Origin: UBA5314 sp040217815
GTDB lineage: Bacteria > Bacillota > Syntrophomonadia > Syntrophomonadales > Syntrophomonadaceae
Direction: 5' to 3'
Assembly (NCBI GenBank): GCA_040217815.1
Contig: JBEHWI010000003.1
Coordinates: 1-64,000, forward strand
Length of the DNA stretch: 64,000 bases
The position numbers and the translations under genes are program-made. The notes under the pieces are model-generated. The model had not been told where the DNA came from and did not search any database. It saw only the letters and a program-made list of their open reading frames with translations. Shown one piece after another: positions 25,141-34,093 of the stretch (the stretch's first letter is position 1; the number at the start of each line of letters is the position of its first letter).

Positions 25141-25408
25141 AATTCTTCCTCCCTTCAGTTATTCAGGTGTTTCCAGGTACATACCGGGGTTATCCATACT
25201 CGTACAGCCGAGCGTTATCAGTCATATTTGTCATTGCGAAGATTTCTATATCAAGTAAACTTAAGGTTTGAAGAGAAATCCGATGAGAGAAACCGTTTGC
25301 CAAAGGAAGCCGCCCGTAAAGGCTCCTGGAAGGAAACAGATTGGTTTACTCGCAGCAATACTTAGTTATTATTATTATACCCCATGTCCTAAAAAATTTA
25401 ACCTTATT
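25141..25408 (-). promoter_or_regulatory. rho: Long leader and promoter region of rho
   Basis: On the minus strand TATAAT lies at 25374-25379 with a poor -35 (TTAAAT, 16-bp spacer), implying a leader of about 230 nt. Roughly 25250-25345 of that leader is C/T-rich and G-poor with many YC steps (for example TTTCCTTCCAGG and GGTTTCTCTCATCGG), the composition of Rho-loading sites. Autoregulation of rho through its leader is established in other bacteria; here it is inference from composition. Confidence 0.4.
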
Positions 25409-26395
25409 TTACTCCAAGATGAGTTTTATGCGTTTATCCTTAAAAAGCGGTTTTTTATCCAGGTGATGATTGGCCTCGATATGTCTTATGGTTCCTGACG
25501 TACTGCGCATAACCAGTGTTTGAGTTATACAGCGGCGTTTGGTATAACGAACCCCTTTCAATAAAAAGGAATCGGTAATGCCAGTTGCGGCAAATATAAC
25601 ATCGTCTGATCTGACCAGTTCATCGAGGGTAAATACCTTGTTGATATTAGAAATACCCATCTGATGGCAGCGAGCGATTTCCGAATCATCCTCGGGGTAC
25701 AGCCGGGCCTGGAAATCACCGCCCAGGCACTTCAAAGCCGCAGCGCTTATCACACCTTCAGGAGCCCCCCCTATGCCAACCAACAGGTCAACTCCAGATT
25801 CGTCATAAGCGGCTGCTACCGCCGGTGAAACATCGCCATCAGTAATCAATTTGATACGCGCACCGGCCGAACGAATATCATCAATGATCTGCTGGTGGCG
25901 CGGGCGGTCCAAAACCACTACCGTTACTTCACTAACCAGTTTGTCCAGGGCCCGGGCCACTTCACGAATGTTCTCTTTAATCGAAGCTTCCAGGTGAACC
26001 CGGCCTTTGCATTCGGGGCCAACCGCAATTTTATCCATATACATATCCGGTGCGTGCAAGAGGCATCCTCTAGGAGCTACAGCTAAAACCGCTATCGCTC
26101 CATTAAGCCCTTTGGCCACTATATTAGTCCCCTCCAGGGGATCAACCGCGATGTCAACCTCTGGCGGAACCCCGGTGCCGACCTTTTCTCCGATATAAAG
26201 CATAGGGGCTTCATCCATTTCCCCTTCGCCGATAACTACAATGCCGTCAACCGATACCGTATCAAACATGACCCGCATGGCGGTAACTGCTGCATCGTCG
26301 GCGGCCTCCTTGTCGCCTTTTCCAACCCAGCGGGCAGCTGCCAGAGCTGCTGCTTCGGTAACTCGAGCGAACTCCAGTGCCAGTTCCCTCTCCAC
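25409..26395 (-). CDS. glpX: Fructose-1,6-bisphosphatase, class II (GlpX)
   Basis: Hydrolyses fructose 1,6-bisphosphate in gluconeogenesis. The 328-residue protein shows GEGEMDEAPMLYIGE and DPLEGTNIVAKGLNGAIAVL (metal and phosphate binding). It also has LITDGDVSPAVAAAY and GIGGAPEGVISAAALK, all typical of GlpX. The start is GTG 26395, 8 nt after GGAGG, giving MERELALEFARVTEAAALAA, the family N-terminus; a TTG at 26434 would overlap the aldolase gene. It follows fba and tal in what looks like a gluconeogenic operon. Confidence 0.95.
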   Translation of the reverse strand: MERELALEFARVTEAAALAAARWVGKGDKEAADDAAVTAMRVMFDTVSVDGIVVIGEGEMDEAPMLYIGEKVGTGVPPEVDIAVDPLEGTNIVAKGLNGAIAVLAVAPRGCLLHAPDMYMDKIAVGPECKGRVHLEASIKENIREVARALDKLVSEVTVVVLDRPRHQQIIDDIRSAGARIKLITDGDVSPAVAAAYDESGVDLLVGIGGAPEGVISAAALKCLGGDFQARLYPEDDSEIARCHQMGISNINKVFTLDELVRSDDVIFAATGITDSFLLKGVRYTKRRCITQTLVMRSTSGTIRHIEANHHLDKKPLFKDKRIKLILE

Positions 26396-26415
26396 TATTG
26401 TAACCTCCAATTCTC

Positions 26416-27057
26416 CTAAAAAGCCTTTTTCCAATCCTGCATAAACTTGTCTATACCCGCATCAGTCAACGGATGCCGAACCATCTGTTTAATTACCCCG
26501 TAGGGTATGGTGGCAATATGAGCGCCCATTTTAGCAGATTCAACGGCATGCATGGGATGCCTGATACTGGCCGCAATGACTTCTGTTTCCAGTGCAAACT
26601 GGTCAAAAATAACCATGATATCATGCAACAAGGTCAACCCGTCATTGGAAATATCATCGACCCGGCCGATAAAGGGGCTTACATACCTGGCCCCGGCCCG
26701 GGCGGCCAGCAAGGCCTGCGCCGGTGAAAAGATCAGGGTGGCATTGGTATTTACCCCCGCTTCATACAAGGTTCGAATGGCCCTTAGACCCTCTTCGGTC
26801 ATGGGGATCTTGACTACCACGTTGGGGTGGATGGCAGCCAGGGCCTTGCCCTCATCAACCATGGTCGGACAATCCAGGGCCAGAACCTCGGCACTTATGG
26901 GACCATCAACAATCCCGCAGATCTCCTTGACCACCTCTGCATAATCCCGCTTTTCCTTGGCAACCAGACTGGGATTGGTAGTAACTCCAGATAAAAATCC
27001 CATCTGATTTATTTCCCTTATTTCATCAATGTTAGCCGTATCTATGAATATCCTCAA
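26416..27057 (-). CDS. tal: Transaldolase / fructose-6-phosphate aldolase family protein
   Basis: Small (213-residue) TalC-type class I aldolase. It starts MRIFIDTANIDEIREI, has the TTNPSLVAKE segment and the Schiff-base lysine in NVVVKIPMTEEGLRA (Lys about 83). Small members of this family are either true transaldolases (as B. subtilis YwjH) or fructose-6-phosphate aldolases, and sequence inspection alone does not decide. The location between fba and glpX is the same as ywjH in B. subtilis, which favours transaldolase in the non-oxidative pentose phosphate pathway. Confidence 0.92.
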   Translation of the reverse strand: MRIFIDTANIDEIREINQMGFLSGVTTNPSLVAKEKRDYAEVVKEICGIVDGPISAEVLALDCPTMVDEGKALAAIHPNVVVKIPMTEEGLRAIRTLYEAGVNTNATLIFSPAQALLAARAGARYVSPFIGRVDDISNDGLTLLHDIMVIFDQFALETEVIAASIRHPMHAVESAKMGAHIATIPYGVIKQMVRHPLTDAGIDKFMQDWKKAF

Positions 27058-27097
27058 GCTTCACACTCCTTTTTAAAAAGGGCCCGAGCTCTTGCAT

Positions 27098-27124
27098 AAA
27101 AAAAGGCTCCAGGCTTTAAAGCCG
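27098..27124 (-). terminator. Possible terminator/attenuator at the end of fba
   Basis: On the minus strand the palindrome GGCTTTAAAGCC, or an alternative GGCT/AGCC stem, is followed by CTGGAGCC and seven T residues. It overlaps the last coding bases region of fba (stop at 27128-27130) and could lower expression of the downstream tal-glpX genes relative to fba. Confidence 0.4.
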
Positions 27125-27127
27125 ATT

Positions 27128-27982
27128 CTAACTGCGGCCAGAACTGCCAAACAGGCGGATTTTTTCACGTATTATTTCCACTGTAGCATCTCGGGCCGGC
27201 CCCAGTATCTTGCGTGGGTCGATCTCGTTGGGACTATCGGCTATCACTTTGCGCATCGCGCCTACAAAAGCCTCCCTGATATTGGTGTCGATGTTTACTT
27301 TGCGAACCCCCAGGGAAATTGCCTGACGGACTGCTTCATCAGGAACCCCGGAGGAGCCGTGTAAGACTATGGGAATATTGACCAGGGAACGTATTTTAGC
27401 CAGACGCTCAAAATCCAGCTTGGGCTCTCCCTTGTATTGACCATGAGCGGTGCCGATGGCGATGGCCAGGCTTTCGACCCCGGTCTGCTCCACAAAATAA
27501 CGGGCTTCTTCCGGGTCGGTGTACATGGCTTCCTTTTCACTTACGTGAACATGGTCCTCGGTACCTCCTATTTTACCCAGTTCCGCCTCAACGGAAACGC
27601 CTAACGGACTAGCAATACTGATAACCTTCTTGGTAAGAGCGATATTGTCATTGAGAGGTAGTTTGGAACCGTCATACATAACCGAGGTAAAACCGCCCTT
27701 AATGCAATCCAGCACCTGATCGAAATCAGTTCCGTGATCCAGATGCAGAGCTACTGGAACAGGACTGGATTCAGCGGCAATTCTGACCATTCCGGTTATA
27801 AAGTTCAATCCGGCGTATGAAATCGCCCCCTGGCTGGCCTGCATAATAACCGGTGACTTCTCCATTTCTGCCGCCTTGAGGATGGCCTGTACTATTTCCA
27901 TGTTGTTGGCGTTGAAGGCCCCTACCGCATATCCATCACGATCAGCCTTCAACAACAGTTCATTAACCGAAACCAATGGCAT
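27128..27982 (-). CDS. fbaA: Fructose-bisphosphate aldolase, class II
   Basis: Zinc-dependent aldolase of glycolysis and gluconeogenesis. The 284-residue product has the metal ligands in ALHLDHGTDFDQV and the phosphate-binding region AIGTAHGQYKGEPKLDF, IPIVLHGSSGVPDE, and GVRKVNIDTNIREAF. ATG 27982 follows GAGGTG. It lies downstream of the spo0F-like gene, as in B. subtilis (spo0F-fbaA), and upstream of tal and glpX. Confidence 0.96.
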   Translation of the reverse strand: MPLVSVNELLLKADRDGYAVGAFNANNMEIVQAILKAAEMEKSPVIMQASQGAISYAGLNFITGMVRIAAESSPVPVALHLDHGTDFDQVLDCIKGGFTSVMYDGSKLPLNDNIALTKKVISIASPLGVSVEAELGKIGGTEDHVHVSEKEAMYTDPEEARYFVEQTGVESLAIAIGTAHGQYKGEPKLDFERLAKIRSLVNIPIVLHGSSGVPDEAVRQAISLGVRKVNIDTNIREAFVGAMRKVIADSPNEIDPRKILGPARDATVEIIREKIRLFGSSGRS

Positions 27983-28009
27983 AAAGATTCACCTCTTGCA
28001 ACAGTATTT

Positions 28010-28375
28010 TTAGGATACCTTTTCCATAATCTCATTAACCATGTTTCTTAGGTCCATAATATCAAAGGGCTTGGTAATACATTTTTTCACCCCTGCATCC
28101 AGGGCCTTTTTGATAACATCCATCTCACCGTAGGCGGTCATCATGAGAATAGGCAGGTGGCTGTGCCTACGTAAAATTTCCTGTGATGCGTCCAGTCCAT
28201 TCATATTGGGCATTTTCATGTCCATCAAGACAACATGGGGAGATAATTCATCGCATTTGGAAATGGCTTCTTTGCCGTCCGATGCCACGTGCACATCCCA
28301 GCCATCCCTTTTGAACAACTCCTCAAGCAGCCGCCGTACTCCTTTCTGGTCATCAACAATTAAGATTTTCCACAA
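28010..28375 (-). CDS. spo0F: Spo0F-like single-domain response regulator
   Basis: Stand-alone receiver domain, 121 residues, with no output domain. It has the acidic pocket VDDQ, the phosphorylation site VVLMDMKMPNMNG (Asp about 54), the switch threonine in LMMTAYGEMDV and the lysine in ITKPFD. These blocks match Spo0F closely, and the neighbour fbaA fits the B. subtilis order. The start is TTG 28375, 6 nt after AGGTGG, giving MWKILIVDDQ; a frame from 28408 adds 11 residues without support. It probably relays phosphate toward Spo0A. In Clostridia lacking a phosphorelay its partner may differ. Confidence 0.85.
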   Translation of the reverse strand: MWKILIVDDQKGVRRLLEELFKRDGWDVHVASDGKEAISKCDELSPHVVLMDMKMPNMNGLDASQEILRRHSHLPILMMTAYGEMDVIKKALDAGVKKCITKPFDIMDLRNMVNEIMEKVS

Positions 28376-28455
28376 TTCAAGCCACCTTCGCCTTCCTGAG
28401 TTTTCCATATTTAGTTCTACACTGCATGTGAGGAATCCTTCTTGGACCTTTCAGC

Positions 28456-29019
28456 TTACCAGGCCAGGGACAAGCCGGCAAACAGCAGGACTGCCGTCAG
28501 GAAGAAAACGGCCAGGGGCGGCACTAAAAACAGCAGCACCGATTGTCCGGTGTCCAAATCCAGTGATTCCCGCAGAGACAAAACCCCGAGAACCATGACC
28601 CAAATGGATATGGCGAAGAGGCAAGCTGCACCTACCCCCTCCATTCCCAGCAGGAAAAAAGTATAATAAACGGCGCCTCCCATAACTCCGGGCAGGGCGG
28701 CAAAACTAAAACAAGCCAGAATGCCTGAAGGATTGGACTTTTTGTAAATAATATCGGCCAGCAGTGACATTACTCCGGTCATAACAAATAAATTGACCAG
28801 GGCAAAAAAGACACTGAGCGCTCCCAGAGCCCATCCGGCTCCCCCGGCCAGGATTGAATTGTCCCGGCTTGATTCCACCCCCTGATTGAATAGAACCCCC
28901 AGCAGAGAAACCAGTATATAGAGGATCAGGCCTTTAGCCAGCGGTTTATCCTCACTGATCTGCCGAAGAGTAGCGGCCGGTTGGAAGAACACCCCATAGA
29001 TGGCATCTGACATTTTCAT
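28456..29019 (-). CDS. Yip1-family multi-pass membrane protein
   Basis: 187-residue hydrophobic protein with about five membrane helices, starting MKMSDAIYGVFFQPAATLRQI, a pattern seen in bacterial YIP1/YIPF-type proteins. No catalytic residues are visible, and the function is unknown. ATG 29019 follows GGAGGGAGGAGG. It is 25 bp after sppA in an operon with alr and femAB, and it may assist that membrane peptidase. The family call is from topology and the N-terminal motif only. Confidence 0.7.
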   Translation of the reverse strand: MKMSDAIYGVFFQPAATLRQISEDKPLAKGLILYILVSLLGVLFNQGVESSRDNSILAGGAGWALGALSVFFALVNLFVMTGVMSLLADIIYKKSNPSGILACFSFAALPGVMGGAVYYTFFLLGMEGVGAACLFAISIWVMVLGVLSLRESLDLDTGQSVLLFLVPPLAVFFLTAVLLFAGLSLAW

Positions 29020-29044
29020 ATTCCTCCTCCCTCCAGACGGCCAA

Positions 29045-29947
29045 TTAGTATCGCAATACCGGACCCAGGCGCATTTGCAGCAAACTGCTCAAACCGCTGC
29101 CGCTCATCAGTTCTTCCCAAAAAAGGGTCTCACCCAGTTCGACGGTTTTGCTGTTTTCGTCCAGATTGGCCCTCTTCTGCGCCTCGCGGACGGCGTCATA
29201 GTAATTGCCCAATCCGTCAACCAGCCCGTAGGCCTTGGCCTGCTTGCCGGTTAAAACCCGCCCGTCGGCTATACTCTTCAACTGGGCCTGGTCTATTCTT
29301 CCCTGGCGGCCTTTGGCCACCTGGTCGACAAACTGCTGGTAGGAATCCTGCACCATGTCCTGCAGCAGCTGCCTTTCTTCCGGTTTTAACTGCCGGCTGG
29401 CCGAGCCAATGTCTTTGTACTCTCCGCTCTTTATGGCCTCCTGGCTTATACCCAGTTTGCCGTAAAGGCCCTCCAAATTGGTTAGTTCCATTATTACCCC
29501 AATACTGCCGGTCATAGTAGTTGAATTGGCCATGATATAATCAGTGCTGCATGCTATCCAATAACCACCCGAGGCGCAGGTGTCTCCCATGGAGGTTACG
29601 ACCGGTTTCCCTTGCGCTCTTAGTTTATCCAATTCTATACCGATTTCCTGCGCTGAAACCGCACTTCCACCGGGACTGTTGATCCTCAATACCACCGCCT
29701 TGATGTCGTCTCGCCGGGCCGCTTCACGAATAGCGGTCAGCACTTCATCAGTGCTGGTCTGAGTACCCGACCAGCTGGCGGAGGAATCGCCGGTTATGGC
29801 TCCTTCTACCCTGATGACGCCCACTGCGTCCCCACGGGAGAGTTTGCCCGAGGCCTGACGGTTGGGACCAAACACGGCCCGTAAAGAGAGTATGCTCATC
29901 AAAAGCAAAAAGATGGTAAAGGCTGCTACAAAAGCTTTTTTCCCCAT
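29045..29947 (-). CDS. sppA: Signal peptide peptidase SppA
   Basis: Membrane-bound serine protease degrading cleaved signal peptides. It is the short 300-residue form with one N-terminal membrane helix (about residues 5-25). The catalytic serine sits in GDTCASGGYWIAC (about residue 132). The catalytic lysine region reads IKSGEYKDIGSASRQL. LRINSPGGSAVSAQEI is also typical. ATG 29947 follows GAGGAGG and lies 13 bp after the alanine racemase stop. The short form is usual in Firmicutes. Confidence 0.94.
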   Translation of the reverse strand: MGKKAFVAAFTIFLLLMSILSLRAVFGPNRQASGKLSRGDAVGVIRVEGAITGDSSASWSGTQTSTDEVLTAIREAARRDDIKAVVLRINSPGGSAVSAQEIGIELDKLRAQGKPVVTSMGDTCASGGYWIACSTDYIMANSTTMTGSIGVIMELTNLEGLYGKLGISQEAIKSGEYKDIGSASRQLKPEERQLLQDMVQDSYQQFVDQVAKGRQGRIDQAQLKSIADGRVLTGKQAKAYGLVDGLGNYYDAVREAQKRANLDENSKTVELGETLFWEELMSGSGLSSLLQMRLGPVLRY

Positions 29948-29960
29948 CCGTCAAACCTCC

Positions 29961-31136
29961 TCATATAAACGTGGTCGCGTCTTCGCTGGCCACTTTGCCT
30001 GCAACACCGTCTTTAACATACAACCTGACTATGTTTTTGGCTGCCAGGGTTTTGCGAACCGGCAGTTCCACCTCGTCTCCAACCCTTATGTCGGCTTCGG
30101 GAGGAAATTCCACCAGGGCCATCTGCATAAATACTTTCCCCCGGATCGGGTATTCCATGCCTTTAATAATGATATTCAACCTGAACCGAGGCCGATTAAA
30201 ATAAACCAGTATCTGACGGGCCATCCCCTTGAGCAGGTCGACAAATCCGGCCGGGGGATTGGCAACCTCAAGGGCCAGACCATCATTGAATCCCACCGGC
30301 ACGACTCCAATAAGCGCCTGTTTTTTCAATCGGTAGGTCCTAAAATACCCGAGATAGCTTCCCTTCTCCAGCCGGCGCAGAGATACAATCCGGCTTTTAA
30401 ACCGGTAAGGGTCTTTAAGAGACAGACGCCGTTCAAAGTTACCGACCGGGTGCTGTCCTGACAGCAGCGTTCCTATTCTTACTGCATCCAGGTGCATCTG
30501 GGGGTATTTTAAAAAAACCGCGCTGTTGGCACAGTGCTGCAGGGGAATTCTGATGCCGGCCTGCTCCAGATAACGAACTGTTTCCAAAAAGAGCTCAAAC
30601 TGCCTGGCGGTATAGGCGGTCTGCCCCGCCGCATCGGCCATATGGGTGTAGATTCCTTCTAAATATATGTTGCTGCAGCTATTTAATTCCTGGGCGAGTT
30701 CGATTAGCTCCTGAGAGCTCAAGCCGAATCGGCCCAGTCCAGTATCAAGTTTCAAATGTATAGTGGCGGTTTTTCGCATCTCCTGGGTCACTTTGATCAG
30801 ATGCGCGGCTTCCTCCCGAGAAGCGATCGTGATGGTTATCGAGTTCTCAATAGCTTCAGCAGCCTGTTCTTCATCTACCAGGGGGCTAAAGACCAGTATG
30901 TTGGAGGAAATGCCGGCCTTACGCAGCTGGAGGGCTTCATACAGAAAGGTGACCGCGAAGAAATCCACACCCTGTTGGTTGAGCAAGCGGGCGATGTCGC
31001 GCGCTCCATGCCCGTAGGCTTCGGCTTTTAATACGGCAATCAATATGGCCTTTTGGTCCAGAATGGAGCGAACCTGCTCTAGATTATTCCTCACCGCGTC
31101 TACATCGATTTCTATCCATTTGTCCAGTTTGTGCAT
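29961..31136 (-). CDS. alr: Alanine racemase family PLP enzyme
   Basis: Predicted to interconvert L- and D-alanine for the cell wall. The 391-residue protein has the PLP lysine in LIAVLKAEAYGHGA (Lys about 38), the HLKLDTGLGRFG segment and the catalytic tyrosine in LGYFRTYRL. Deviations are seen: the usual IGYADG reads VGFNDG, and the usual Met-Asp pair reads FMQM (Asp replaced by Gln). These suggest altered kinetics or substrate range. Its ATG overlaps the femAB stop by one base (TAATG), so wall-bridge synthesis is the likely context. A second alr elsewhere cannot be excluded. Confidence 0.83.
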   Translation of the reverse strand: MHKLDKWIEIDVDAVRNNLEQVRSILDQKAILIAVLKAEAYGHGARDIARLLNQQGVDFFAVTFLYEALQLRKAGISSNILVFSPLVDEEQAAEAIENSITITIASREEAAHLIKVTQEMRKTATIHLKLDTGLGRFGLSSQELIELAQELNSCSNIYLEGIYTHMADAAGQTAYTARQFELFLETVRYLEQAGIRIPLQHCANSAVFLKYPQMHLDAVRIGTLLSGQHPVGNFERRLSLKDPYRFKSRIVSLRRLEKGSYLGYFRTYRLKKQALIGVVPVGFNDGLALEVANPPAGFVDLLKGMARQILVYFNRPRFRLNIIIKGMEYPIRGKVFMQMALVEFPPEADIRVGDEVELPVRKTLAAKNIVRLYVKDGVAGKVASEDATTFI

Positions 31137-32218
31137 TATCCGTCACCCTGACCCGCCCGGGCCCGGCTCCGTCCCAATCGCAGATACAACGGCAGCACCC
31201 GGGTCCACAAAAAATCAAAAAAGCCTGAATATACCATGTCCCATTCCCCGATAAATTCGGTGAATTCTCCATTAAACCCCTTTTTAAATCTATATAAGCC
31301 ATAGAGAGGATTGTCCTCATTGAGATCCCCGGACACTCCCCGGAAGTCATAGAGCGTACAGCCGTTTCGGCGCGCCCAGCGAATCATTTCCCACTGGATC
31401 AGATAATTGGGCATTACATTTCGGTATTCATTGCTGGATGCTCCATATAGATACCAGGCTTTTTCCCCCAGTATCAAGGCCAGGGTGCCGGCTATAACCC
31501 GTCCCTGGTAGTCAGCCAGGAAAATTCTAGCATACCCGGTCTCAACCAGGTAGTCCCACATCCACTCGAAGTATTCATATCCGCGGACCAGAAAATGATC
31601 GCGGCTGGCAGTATCCAAAAGTATTTGATAAAAGACCTGTAGGTCTTTTTTATCTGCCGCTTCCCTGATAACGACACCCTTTTTTTCCGCCAGCCTGATA
31701 TTATAGCGCCATTTGGCATGCATGTTGGCCAGCAGCGCGTTTTCATCGGGCTTTATATCCAGACGGAAGACAAAATTGGGCTGGACTCCTTCAAAGTCCA
31801 ATCCGGTCTCATTGTGACGGCATCCCAGGCTCTGCAAAACTTCAGCCCACTCAATATTTTCCTTTGGAACATCGGGATCGAACTTGAGAAAAATAGCGCC
31901 TTCATCCCTGGCCACCCGACGGGCCCCATCAAAAAGCAGCCGGCATAATTGGCGGTCATTTATATCCACCACCGGTCCGCGGGGGGAATAAAAAATGCAT
32001 TTCTTAATAAAGGGGATGGGAATCCTTCGCTTCAAAATGAGCATAGCGGCCCTTATCCGGCCGTCTTCTTCCAGGACCAGGGCGAGCGGCTCCCAACCCA
32101 TGCCCTTTTTAACCTGCCCCCATTCCCACAGCTGCAGGAAGTGCCCTTTGGGATGATTCGCTACAAATTGATTGTAGCGCTCCTTTTCTTTACTATCGAT
32201 AATCCGGGTGGTAAACAT
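31136..32218 (-). CDS. FemAB-family peptidoglycan bridge aminoacyltransferase
   Basis: 360-residue protein of the FemX/FemAB group, which adds amino acids from aminoacyl-tRNA to lipid II. The fold is two GNAT-like halves. Recognisable segments are HFLQLWEWGQVKKGMGWEPL near the N-terminus, FYSPRGPVVD, and the C-terminal WEMIRWARRNGCTLYDFRG and GLYRFKKGFNGEFTEFIGEWD. It has no membrane segment. It is directly coupled to alr (one-base overlap), supporting a wall role. The amino acid attached cannot be read from sequence. Confidence 0.9.
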   Translation of the reverse strand: MFTTRIIDSKEKERYNQFVANHPKGHFLQLWEWGQVKKGMGWEPLALVLEEDGRIRAAMLILKRRIPIPFIKKCIFYSPRGPVVDINDRQLCRLLFDGARRVARDEGAIFLKFDPDVPKENIEWAEVLQSLGCRHNETGLDFEGVQPNFVFRLDIKPDENALLANMHAKWRYNIRLAEKKGVVIREAADKKDLQVFYQILLDTASRDHFLVRGYEYFEWMWDYLVETGYARIFLADYQGRVIAGTLALILGEKAWYLYGASSNEYRNVMPNYLIQWEMIRWARRNGCTLYDFRGVSGDLNEDNPLYGLYRFKKGFNGEFTEFIGEWDMVYSGFFDFLWTRVLPLYLRLGRSRARAGQGDG

Positions 32219-32344
32219 TATTATCTCCTTAATGCTTCTCGCTGCTAGTTTCGCCCGATATTCACATGCCTATGCCGCGGTTTGAATTAACCCAATACCG
32301 CGGTCTAGTTCGAACATATACAGATATCGTCAAATAAATCAGCC

Positions 32345-33964
32345 CTACAGCTTATTGGGGCGTGTGCGGCTGTACTCCAAAGCATTGTAAATTAAACCCA
32401 TGAACAGAGGGTGGGGCCGATTAGGCCGAGATTTGAACTCGGGATGGAACTGGCAGCCGACATACCAGGGATGGTCTTGCAGCTCAATGATTTCTACCAG
32501 GCGGCCATCCGGGGACAATCCGCTTATCACCAAACCCTTGTCCTCCATAAGGGTGCGATAATCATTGTTGATCTCATAACGGTGGCGGTGCCTCTCCTGG
32601 AGTTCAGCACAATTGTAAACGCTGAAGGCCTTGCTGTCCTGTTTAAGATAACAGGGGTACACCCCCAGACGCATCGTGCCGCCTTTGTTTTCGATCCCCT
32701 CCTGATCCGGCATCAAGTGAACCACCGGGGCGGGACTGTCGGGATCAAACTCGCTGCTGTTGGCACCTTTTAAAGAACAGACATTGCGGGCAAATTCAAT
32801 AACCGCACACTGCATGCCCAGACAGATTCCCAGGAAGGGGATGCCGTTCTCCCTGGCATAGCGACAGGTGGCTATTTTCCCTTCAATACCTCTTTCCCCG
32901 AATCCTCCCGGGACCAGGATGGCGTCCACATCGCTTAGCAGTTCATCGGGACCCAGTTTTTCTATTTCCTCGGCGTATACCCATTTTATTTGAATCTCGC
33001 TGTTGTACTGAAAACCGGCATGTTTCAAAGATTCAACAATACTCAAGTAGGCGTCTTGCAGTTCAACGTATTTACCTACCAGGCCTACGGTAACCTTTTT
33101 ATCCAGGGAATGAACTTTACGGACCATTTCTTCCCACTCACTGAGATCAGGTTGCGAGCAGTTGAGACCCAGCCGCTTTATTACCTGCAGATCCAGCTGC
33201 TCCCGGGCCAGCATGAGGGGAACCTCATAAATAGAGGCAGCATCTTTTAACTGAATAACCGCTTCGCGGTCCACGTCACAAAATAAAGCCATTTTGGCCT
33301 TAAGATCTTCGGACAGGTCTTTTTCGGTACGGCATACCAGAATATCCGGTTGAATACCTATGCCGCGCAGTTCTTTAACACTGTGCTGGGTGGGTTTGGT
33401 TTTCAACTCTCCGGCTGCTTTTATATGGGGTACCAGGGTTACGTGAACATACAACACCCGGTCGCGCCCTAATTCAAATTTTAATTGGCGAATGGCTTCG
33501 AGAAAGGGCAGAGACTCGATATCGCCTACCGTGCCTCCGATTTCACTGATCACAATATCAGGGTGGGTTTCCTTTTCAATGAGGGTTACCCGGTCTTTAA
33601 TCTCATTGGTGATGTGAGGAATAACCTGTACGGTCTGGCCCAGGTAATCGCCGCGCCGTTCTTTATCCAAAACGGCCTGGTATATTCTCCCGGTGGTGCA
33701 GTTGGCATAAGCGCTTAAATTTACGTCGACAAAGCGCTCGTAGTGTCCTACATCCAGGTCGGTTTCGGCCCCGTCTTCGGTTACGTAGACTTCACCGTGC
33801 TGATAGGGACTCATAGTACCAGGGTCTACATTGATATAGGGATCAAATTTTTGCAGAGCAACCTTCAATCCTCGGCACTTAAGCAACCTCCCCAAAGAAG
33901 CCGCCGTAATTCCCTTGCCCAGAGAAGATACCACTCCACCGGTAATGAATATGTATTTTGTCAC
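32345..33964 (-). CDS. pyrG: CTP synthase
   Basis: ATP- and glutamine-dependent amination of UTP to CTP. The 539-residue protein has the N-terminal synthetase domain (KYIFITGGVVSSLGKGITAA, residues about 3-22). The C-terminal glutamine amidotransferase domain has the nucleophile in FLGICLGMQCAV and the His/Glu pair in GCQFHPEFKSRP. Length is typical. It has its own promoter at 34061-34090. The neighbours argS and an rpoE-like gene upstream match the B. subtilis rpoE-pyrG pair. Confidence 0.97.
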   Translation of the reverse strand: MTKYIFITGGVVSSLGKGITAASLGRLLKCRGLKVALQKFDPYINVDPGTMSPYQHGEVYVTEDGAETDLDVGHYERFVDVNLSAYANCTTGRIYQAVLDKERRGDYLGQTVQVIPHITNEIKDRVTLIEKETHPDIVISEIGGTVGDIESLPFLEAIRQLKFELGRDRVLYVHVTLVPHIKAAGELKTKPTQHSVKELRGIGIQPDILVCRTEKDLSEDLKAKMALFCDVDREAVIQLKDAASIYEVPLMLAREQLDLQVIKRLGLNCSQPDLSEWEEMVRKVHSLDKKVTVGLVGKYVELQDAYLSIVESLKHAGFQYNSEIQIKWVYAEEIEKLGPDELLSDVDAILVPGGFGERGIEGKIATCRYARENGIPFLGICLGMQCAVIEFARNVCSLKGANSSEFDPDSPAPVVHLMPDQEGIENKGGTMRLGVYPCYLKQDSKAFSVYNCAELQERHRHRYEINNDYRTLMEDKGLVISGLSPDGRLVEIIELQDHPWYVGCQFHPEFKSRPNRPHPLFMGLIYNALEYSRTRPNKL

Positions 33965-34060
33965 TATAAGCCCCCTCTTTCCCTTGGCTCAAAAAAAACA
34001 TAACACTTGCTGAAATACTTTACCGGGAACCGACGCTCCCCTTGAAGCTTTAACATTAGA

Positions 34061-34090
34061 ATTTTACCCTCTTTGTTAATAGGTGGTCAA
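34061..34090 (-). promoter_or_regulatory. pyrG: Sigma-A promoter of pyrG
   Basis: Minus strand: TTGACC (34085-34090), 18-bp spacer, TAAAAT (34061-34066). The -35 box lies only 3 bp from the end of the inverted-repeat element at 34094-34293. Confidence 0.65.
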
Positions 34091-34093
34091 CTG

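Noticed and set aside
33965..34050. pyrG attenuator
   Set aside because: A run of eight T exists, but no stable stem precedes it and the C-rich initially transcribed pattern was not clear.
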